Shown here: one piece after another, positions 26,794 to 33,257 of the stretch
Layout of the letters: each line of letters starts with the position of its first letter
How positions within the stretch are numbered: position 1 is the first letter of the stretch
Origin: Saccoglossus kowalevskii
Taxonomy: Eukaryota > Hemichordata > Enteropneusta > Harrimaniidae
Assembly: GCF_000003605.2 (NCBI RefSeq)
Contig: NW_003120951.1
Coordinates: forward strand, 28,839 to 62,095
Reading direction: 5' to 3'
DNA: 33,257 nucleotides
Program-made: the position numbers and the translations under genes
The notes under the pieces: model-generated
Databases searched by the model: none
What the model was told of the DNA's origin: nothing
Seen by the model: the letters and a program-made list of their open reading frames with translations, nothing else

Positions 26794-27093
26794 TTGAGTT
26801 TAAACACTGAATACATAAATGCATGGCAATTTAGTTTGCAGATGCGCCTCCGTGCCTTTTTCACGAATATTTTTTTGTCAAAATTAGTCGTATGTCAGTT
26901 ATTTCGTAATGTTTCAGTAACTGAAACAGGAAATGAACATTCATACAACTTTATAACACGTGCACCACTGAGTAGAGTATGACTCACTGAGGGCGGTGTA
27001 CTAGCAAAAGGCGTCATTGGAAACATATCGATGTTAGCTGAGCCACTCACAGGAGAGTCAACCAGCGAACTGTCCAGACATCAACTCAGCACT

Positions 27094-27151
27094 ATGCGTG
27101 GATACCATTTTAACGCACTGTTTTGTGCCTTGTTGTGGTCTTTTCAATCAG
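27094..27151 (+). CDS. Gene C exon 1: start codon and signal peptide
   Basis: [20 protein letters not shown] is a typical signal peptide, donor GTAATA, phase 1 out. An upstream in-frame Met at 27031 would put 21 polar residues before the hydrophobic core, so 27094 is preferred. Confidence 0.75.
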
Positions 27152-30100
27152 GTAATATATATATATATATATTAATATACATATCAAATATTTTTCATAT
27201 TCAAGGTGATATCTCCAATGACAAATGGTTAATTTAAATAGTGGACATAAGCTACAGGTCTCTAGAATGGACTGATGCAATTTTAACAGAAGTGAAACTG
27301 GAAACCACAAAATAAACTTGTATGTTCGAAAACGCACTATAAGAACTGTAAAATATGATCGTTTATAATTAATGAGCCACGCGATTAGAATCGTCGTGGT
27401 TATCTGTTAGACGGCTGGGATCAAATATCAATTATTGTTACATCTTCTAAAAAGAAATTCAATGAACGGTTAATCCATAGCGAACTTCTGTAATTTTAGA
27501 TAATTTATTGGCTTTGACGTGTATTATATCGGGCATGAACGGTCTCATGAGCTTGTTTTGAAAGCGGACACAATTTTGGGAAGTGCATTATAGCGCGGGA
27601 ACGACTGCATGCAGCGACGCAGCGACGATGGGCATTTGGCATAGTTGTTGTTACATATGTTGTGTCGTATAGCGACGACGGAAGTATCCAAAAAAAAAAA
27701 TGTTCCGTGTGTGTGGTTGAGTTGCGAACATGCCATGCTACCTGGGTACGGTTATGTGTATAGCGCTATAAAACGCATACCATACGAGTGCTGCATTCAA
27801 CGACTGATCATACCACATCGGGTTTTATGAAGGGAGAGGTGTATGTTATCTTTTTAAACGCATAACAGGTCTAGCTAATTTTAACAATTATCTTTTCATT
27901 TTATGATTTTTTAATGACTAATATGTCCGCCATATTACAGTTCAATCAGAAGCTATTGAGATTATAATCCCACCAACAGTGATCGAAAATGACACTAGTG
28001 TCGAGATGAGGTGCACGGAGAATACAGCAGCGTTAGATTATAGTTGGTTTAAAAACGACCAGCTACTCGACCAACCGGACGATAATCTGATAAAAACTGA
28101 CAACACTCTTACATTTAATGTGGTGACAAGAAATGACAGAGCGCTGTACAATTGTTGCCTCAGTATAATTACAGAAACTGTATGCAGCGATGCCAAATTA
28201 CTGGACGTTCTATGTAAGTAATGTCGAATATATTTCTAAAGATTTTCTCTTTAATATGATCAGATATTTGATGTGATGTGATGTTATACTCTTTCAACAG
28301 ATCTTCCAGACTATCCCTGGCCCGAATGTACAGTTGGTGTTGAGAGCGAAGATTATTACGAAGCTGGTGAAACCATCGTTATCACGTGTCACGCAACGGA
28401 CGGCAACCCAGAGCCTGTGTTGACATGGTTTAATGGCAGTGATCCAATGGATACATGCGTCACGGAATCATTTGGTGTACCGACAGTTACCAATAGTACA
28501 TGTTCATGGGTATTAGAATCAACAGATAATGGTAGAAAATATATATGTCATGGTATTCATAATGCAACGGAAGTAATCAACTCATGTAACACGGGGTATT
28601 TGGATGTGAAATGTGAGTGTTAGTGTAGTGCATGTTATAGTTTCTTCTGACTTCAAATATTCAACATATGCGACGAGTAGATTGGAATGTAGGCTATTGG
28701 ACCTGACACCACAAAAAGTCGACATTAATATTTTTATTGTTTCACAGATCCTCCTGATTATCCTACGTGCAACATGTCCGTCGAGTCAAGTGCGCTTGTT
28801 GAAGGGAACAATACTATGATCACATGTGAATCACTTGATGGGAATCCTGCGGCAACGCTACTATGGATCAACACTACAGATAATACAGTATTGAATGCGA
28901 TTACCCTCGAACCCAGTGACACTGAAAGTAGAGCAGTATATTCATGGACGCTGAGTAGAGCCGACAATGCGGCCATATACAGATGTAATGCCACGAACCT
29001 GGTCCAAGAAGAACCTCTTACTTGTGAAATTGACACACTCAACGTTACGTGTACGTTATTATTTTAAATTAGATTCACAATTCAGTATGTTTAACGCGGG
29101 AGGGTCGTCACCTGCGCACACGCTGGCATTGAGTCCCAAAACACACGCTAAGAACGCAAAGAATCATGGTTAGAAGTTTGTGTGTAAATATGGCCACCTG
29201 ACGCATGCGTAAATGACGATTACCCCGCTTTAAGTTAGGAATAAATATGTAATTAATATATCAATAATTTGATGTGTCATTTTTCTGTATTACAGTCAGT
29301 GCGGAATACGTTAGAATAAGCAATCCAGGAACTTTGTTAGAAGAAGGAGACATCACGTATTTGACTTGTGAAACCGGAAGTAGTAACCCGATTTCTTCAG
29401 TGAATTGGTTCCGCAATAACACGTTAATAGAAGACAGTGAAAATGAACGTGTCGTGAACGTGAAGCATTCCAGTGGTGATTATAACGGATTTAAAACTAC
29501 AGAACAACTAGAAATTTGTTTGACTGCTAAACACAATGCCGCATTTTTTCAGTGTAAAGCGTGTGTAGATGTTGTCGGGGACATAGTAGAGTCAAACAAC
29601 ATCAACCTGAACGTTAGTTGTAAGTTTAGATCGTTATTTTCATATTGTTTTTTATTTCTGTTGTCAACGGAGCGTAATTTATGATATTAATATTCGAACA
29701 CAGTCAACACGTTGCATTTATTTATGTGTATACTCTATTGCGTGACCACGAAGTGTATTTGTATCCTAACTCAATACAGTTCCGCCAGTGGAACCTAATG
29801 GCTGTAAAACATGTATCAGTGGAAATGACGGTCCTGTAATTGAAGGCGACATATTGACGCTGACATGCACCACGTGTAGCAGTAATCCTGCGTCAACGAT
29901 CACGTGGTACAGAAATAGATCACCAACGGACGAATATGTGGGAGCACCGGAACAGTCTCCTGGCGCATACTATGGCACGGTGACGTCACAAAAATTGCGA
30001 TACAATGTTACCCGTATGGACCACGATGACGTGTTTCAGTGTGAAGCCGTTTACAACAACAGTTCAATGAATCAGTATGGATCTGATCACGTGATAGTCG

Positions 30101-33100
30101 ATGTACACTGTGAGTAGATAATTACACAACAACATTTATTATAAATTATTGTACCAATATTATAACTCGCTCACAATACAACTCATAAATTTGTAATATA
30201 TATATATGGTTCGTGCATCATATCGAAGTGACTCACCCCCCTAACAAAAAACACAGAATCAAGCAATGTGCGCAATGACAATACGAGCCACATTTTTGCA
30301 AGTTGTCTATAGCATGTTTAGAAATGTATTTCCATGTATAAAATACAATTACTTAAAACTTATATACTACGTTATAACATATTTTTCAGATTCTCCATTT
30401 GTGATGAACAGACTCCAAAACAGTCACGTGTACGCCGATGAAGATGAGACTGCTGAGTTAACGTGTGAAATAAACAGTAACCCGACAGTGGATATAACGT
30501 GGTTGGACAGTGTCGGTGAACCCATTAGTAATACCTCCAGGACACGTATTGTGACGTCGATCGTTGACGTCAACACGACCAGCATTTTGACAATATATGA
30601 TGTAATCGACTCAGACTACGGGACCTATACGTGCAATGCGAGCAATTATATCGGTAGCGTCACCCACGACATTGACCTGAGAGACCCAAGTGAAAGTAAG
30701 GAAATCACAAACTTATATTTCAGAATATTTGTTGTATGGGGTTAATTATTTGATTCTGCTTAAGTTTTGCGTTGTCAGGTGATTTGGTACATCTTTTGTT
30801 TCGATAATAAAATATATTTTTATTGTCAGGCAGTCAACACACAGCGGAAAAGTGATATTGATATTATTATTAATCCTACTAATCATCGCATGCGTCATAG
30901 GAGGATTGTATTATTATCGAAGATATAAAGAAAAGAAACCAAGTAAATCAGGTTATTATAAATAACCAAACAGATAATATAATATGCATTGCCATAATTC
31001 AATATTTGAAAAATACAATAATCACAAATTAAAAAAAAAAATGAACATGACTTAATTTGTTTTCACAGATACCCATGATAACAGGTGAGTAGATTATCGG
31101 TATAGTAAATCATATCTTTACTAACTACTAAATCTTGATTTTTATTTTGGTTTCATCATTTTGTTTGTCTTGTGTTATACTATTAATATGCGTCTTAATA
31201 TATGGAATGTTTACATTGCACAATTCCATCTATTGTGATCTTTTGAACAGTGAAAGCCTGTATATGGATATAACATCATTGCAAAAGAAAGATGACCCCC
31301 TTTATGCAAGGTTAAAGTTCAATCGCACCAAAAAAGGTTAGTCACAACATTTTGTGTGTGTTTTTTTTTCTCGCAGATACACATTTCATGAGTAACATGT
31401 ATTTGTTTTTATGTTTACAGGTTTATCGAACAATGTTGGTTCATCCAAGGTAGGCGTGGTTCAAATTATTTTCATATATATACAAATCTCGTATACATAC
31501 ATAAAACACGATAAGGCATGTGTTTATCTTCTCAGGCCAAGAATTGGGAAATACCTTTGAAATCAATATCCTTTATAGAAGATTTATCGAGTTGTAGAAT
31601 TACGTACCTTCGAAGGGCAGAGGTCAAGTTCAACAAACGAAACATTAATGCTGTAGTTAAAATGTTAAAAGGTATGGTATTTATTGCATTATTCTATTAA
31701 TACAATCGTTACAGGGATAATGGCTTAATGCTTCATAAACATAAATAAAAAAAAACCTTAAAATATTAAAATTTAGAATATCCTGTATTTGTGTTGCAGA
31801 CACGGAACATTGTACTGGCAGGAAACATCTGATGGCTGAAATTTGTATTTTGAAAGAACTTGATCATGTGAATGTAATTTCAATGATTGGCTGTTGTACT
31901 ATTGAGGGTAAATTATTTCCTTCTTGTAAATATTTCCAATATTAATCATCATAAACAAATTCCCCGAAAAAGACATTCACAAGAATAGCTTTTCATTTTT
32001 TTTTTTCAGATCCGATATTCTCGTGTTAGAATATTGTTCTTCGGGAAGTCTTCAAAAATATCTACGTGAATTCAAAGCGCAGAATGATCAGTCATTATCA
32101 TTAAAGAAGGATTGCCATTACACAGTGAATTGATCACGTACGGGAAACAGATTGCATGTGGACTGGCTTTCCTTGAGGAGAAAGAGGTAAATTAGATGTC
32201 GATTACTACTGTGCTGTCATGTATTTGGTGTTATTTTATCATTGAGTTTGGCCGTATAATTAATCACAAGAGATTGGCAGGCATTCATACAGTTTTGGGT
32301 GATTAAAGATCTATATTCATTTCTCAATTTAGTTTATTGTCGAATTATTCATCGTGAACATGGAGGTCGTCGTTTGACATGAACCCGATGCATGACTTGT
32401 TGTGTTTTGAATTTAACACCTTGACTATGCAATCATAATTACAGTGTGTTGTACGAGCACTTTCTGCAACAAATATTCAGATAGGAGATGATAAAGTTTG
32501 CAAAATTGCTGAGTTGGGATATTCAACTTCTGTAATGACGTCAGATGAGTTTGAAAGCATTGAAAGTGTAAGTTATTCATGACAGACAATTAGCATAATG
32601 TTGTTTCGATAATTTCAGAGATATCTCAAGTATTTATACACATATATCATATTAAAATCCGAACGGCTATTTTTAATGAACAAATAATTTAATTTTAATT
32701 ATTTCTGTGTAGAATCGTCTACCTTTAAGATGGATGGCATTGGAATCATTGCTGGATTGTTTCTACACAACTAAATCAGATACTTGGTCATATGGAATTG
32801 TGCTCTGGGAAATATTTAATTTCGGTAAGAAACGAGCAAGTGATATTTTTTTCTCATGCAGAGAATGTATTCAACAATTGCTGCAATATGTTTTTGAACG
32901 AAATGACAATGTCAATTTTATGACAATGTGTATCCTGTGTATCATCTCAGGTGAAATGCCATACCCATAGGATGAAAGATAATGATATAGTACACGAAAT
33001 CCAAGACGGTTATCGAATGCAGAAGCCTAGGCATTGTCATGTTAAAATGTAAGTGTAATAATATATCACTTATTTAATGTAAGCAAATCAACATCAATCA

Positions 33101-33245
33101 TATGTGTCTATATTACACCAACTTAATATCCACTACTCTCTGCAGATACACGTTGATGTATCAATGCTGGGAACAAGACCCATCATCAAGACCTTCTTAT
33201 GCACAAATAATAAATACACTGGAAAACGTCAGTGGATCCAATTCA
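27094..33245 (+). CDS. Gene C: six-Ig receptor with a degenerate tyrosine-kinase domain (runs off the window)
   Basis: Eighteen exons, listed separately: signal peptide, six Ig domains each in one phase 1/1 exon, membrane segment, 16-nt microexon, tyrosine exon, small exon and seven kinase-like exons. All splice sites are GT-AG. Kinase exon positions and sizes mirror gene B (123, 112 and 100 nt identical). Against gene B, the glycine loop GVGEFGEV is replaced by [16 protein letters not shown] by [11 protein letters not shown] by ELG and APE by ALE. The ATP lysine (AVVKMLK) and helix C glutamate remain. It would be catalytically dead if expressed. Frameshifts occur in 32010-32186 and 32951-33048, plus a phase mismatch at the membrane exon, so the 3' half may be a pseudogene or contain sequence errors. 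The last exon ends at a donor (GTGAGT), so more lies to the right. Confidence 0.85.
27152..27940 (+). other. Intron 1 of gene C
   Basis: Contains a TA run (27153-27172) and short GCGACG-type direct repeats near 27612-27680. Nothing else recognised. Confidence 0.55.
27941..28213 (+). CDS. Gene C exon 2: Ig domain 1
   Basis: 273 nt, phase 1/1. Ig cysteines in EMRCTEN and ALYNCC, tryptophan in YSWFKND. It has extra cysteines, including a Cys-Cys pair. Confidence 0.85.
28301..28612 (+). CDS. Gene C exon 3: Ig domain 2
   Basis: 312 nt, phase 1/1. Starts with the linker LPDYPWPEC, then [19 protein letters not shown] and KYICHG. Four additional cysteines suggest extra disulphides. Confidence 0.88.
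28748..29050 (+). CDS. Gene C exon 4: Ig domain 3
   Basis: 303 nt, phase 1/1. Linker PPDYPTC like exon 3, then [19 protein letters not shown] and AIYRCNATN. Exons 3 and 4 look like a recent domain duplication. Confidence 0.88.
29296..29619 (+). CDS. Gene C exon 5: Ig domain 4
   Basis: 324 nt, phase 1/1. [20 protein letters not shown] and AFFQCKA. Confidence 0.87.
29780..30109 (+). CDS. Gene C exon 6: Ig domain 5
   Basis: 330 nt, phase 1/1. [20 protein letters not shown] and [12 protein letters not shown]. Closest in style to exon 5. Confidence 0.87.
30390..30695 (+). CDS. Gene C exon 7: Ig domain 6 (membrane-proximal)
   Basis: 306 nt, phase 1 in. [16 protein letters not shown] and [13 protein letters not shown], an I-set style domain. 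Donor GTAAGG, ends in phase 1. Confidence 0.88.
30830..30951 (+). CDS. Gene C exon 8: transmembrane segment
   Basis: Encodes [18 protein letters not shown], then tyrosines and basic residues ([10 protein letters not shown]). The acceptors at 829 (phase 2) and 833 (phase 0) of this kilobase do not match the phase 1 end of exon 7, so one base seems missing or a tiny exon is unseen. Two donors give the same phase: GTAAAT (exon end 30942) and GTTATT (exon end 30951). Confidence 0.65.
31069..31084 (+). CDS. Gene C 16-nt microexon
   Basis: Between TTTCACAG and GTGAGT, phase 1->2, encoding D-T-H-D-N. Same size, phase and place as the gene A microexon at 416-431. Confidence 0.7.
31251..31336 (+). 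CDS. Gene C juxtamembrane exon with two tyrosine motifs
   Basis: Phase 2->1, 86 nt. S-L-Y-M-D-I fits the ITIM consensus and P-L-Y-A-R-L nearly does. The second tyrosine is ten residues from the exon end, exactly as S-E-Y-M-G-L is in gene B. Confidence 0.75.
31421..31449 (+). CDS. Gene C small exon
   Basis: 29 nt between TTTACAG and GTAGGC, phase 1->0, encoding [10 protein letters not shown]. Equivalent to 19973-19998 of gene B. Confidence 0.7.
31536..31671 (+). CDS. Gene C kinase-like exon 1: no glycine loop
   Basis: NWEIP start as in RTKs, then [16 protein letters not shown] where gene B has the G-x-G-x-F-G loop. The lysine is kept in AVVKMLK. It is 30 nt shorter than gene B. Confidence 0.8.
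31800..31907 (+). CDS. Gene C kinase-like exon 2: helix C
   Basis: [20 protein letters not shown] then GCCTIE. The helix C glutamate position is kept. Phase 1/1. Confidence 0.82.
32010..32186 (+). pseudogene. Gene C kinase-like exon 3 with two frameshifts
   Basis: Homology to gene B runs through three frames: D-P-I, then [18 protein letters not shown], then [20 protein letters not shown]. One base is missing near 32018-32020 and one near 32105-32108. The length of 177 nt is two short of a phase-correct exon. Both splice sites are intact. Confidence 0.75.
32187..32444 (+). other. Intron of gene C (258 nt)
   Basis: No exon or repeat recognised. Confidence 0.5.
32445..32567 (+). CDS. Gene C kinase-like exon 4: catalytic and DFG motifs lost
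   Basis: [14 protein letters not shown] in place of [13 protein letters not shown], and KIAELGYS in place of KVSDFGFA. The catalytic Asp is Ala, the HRD His is Val and the metal-binding Asp is Glu. 123 nt, phase 0/0, open frame. Confidence 0.9.
32713..32824 (+). CDS. Gene C kinase-like exon 5
   Basis: [12 protein letters not shown] and [15 protein letters not shown]. The APE proline is replaced by leucine. 112 nt, identical in size and phase to gene B. Confidence 0.88.
32951..33048 (+). pseudogene. Gene C kinase-like exon 6 with a frameshift
   Basis: EMPYP then a TAG stop. The C-lobe homology continues one frame over as [20 protein letters not shown]. At 98 nt it is one longer than gene B. 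Confidence 0.78.
33146..33245 (+). CDS. Gene C kinase-like exon 7: end of the kinase fold
   Basis: [20 protein letters not shown], the conserved CW and RP motifs. 100 nt as in gene B, donor GTGAGT. The C-terminal tail is outside the window. Confidence 0.88.
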
Positions 33246-33257
33246 GTGAGTATCATT

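Overview
This window is animal nuclear DNA: AT-rich, intron-dense, with canonical GT-AG splice sites, short exons, simple repeats, diverged dispersed repeats and one assembly gap (468 N). The genes are immunoglobulin (Ig) receptors and receptor tyrosine kinases (RTKs). Repeat style and gene content suggest a marine invertebrate, and I favour an invertebrate deuterostome such as a hemichordate. That is an inference, because nothing here fixes the species.

Three receptor genes are visible. Gene A (+ strand, 157-1737) is the 3' end of a single-pass receptor. It has a transmembrane exon, a 16-nt microexon and a last exon carrying two ITIM-type tyrosine motifs. Gene B (- strand, 20693 down to 17546) is an apparently intact FGFR/PDGFR-like RTK from the membrane segment to the stop codon, in 12 exons. 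No ectodomain could be found for it. Gene C (+ strand, 27094 to beyond the window end) has a signal-peptide exon, six Ig-domain exons, a membrane exon, a tyrosine-containing juxtamembrane exon and seven kinase-like exons. Its kinase region has lost the glycine loop, the HRD aspartate and the DFG aspartate, and it also carries frameshifts.

The three genes look related. The membrane exon is phase 1/1 in A and B, and the next two exons run 1->2 and 2->1 in A, B and C. A and C share a 16-nt microexon at the same place. B and C share kinase exon boundaries, with identical exon sizes of 123, 112 and 100 nt. The locus therefore seems to hold an active RTK, a kinase-dead paralogue and an ITIM-tailed receptor built on one exon scaffold. 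B and C are divergently transcribed, about 6.4 kb apart.

The rest is non-coding. From 2.26 to 3.24 kb lies a repeat with a hairpin at its start and about three 320-bp units. From 3.2 to 16.4 kb is gene-poor DNA with several diverged dispersed repeats, including a family ending near GGCGCTATAA and a pair at 10.4 and 15.06 kb. A Tigger/pogo-like transposon end abuts the gap at 16.88 kb. Between B and C lie a nested palindrome (23.92-24.00 kb), a 901-bp element with 32-bp inverted terminal repeats (24.18-25.08 kb) and a small 20-bp minisatellite (25.69-25.76 kb).
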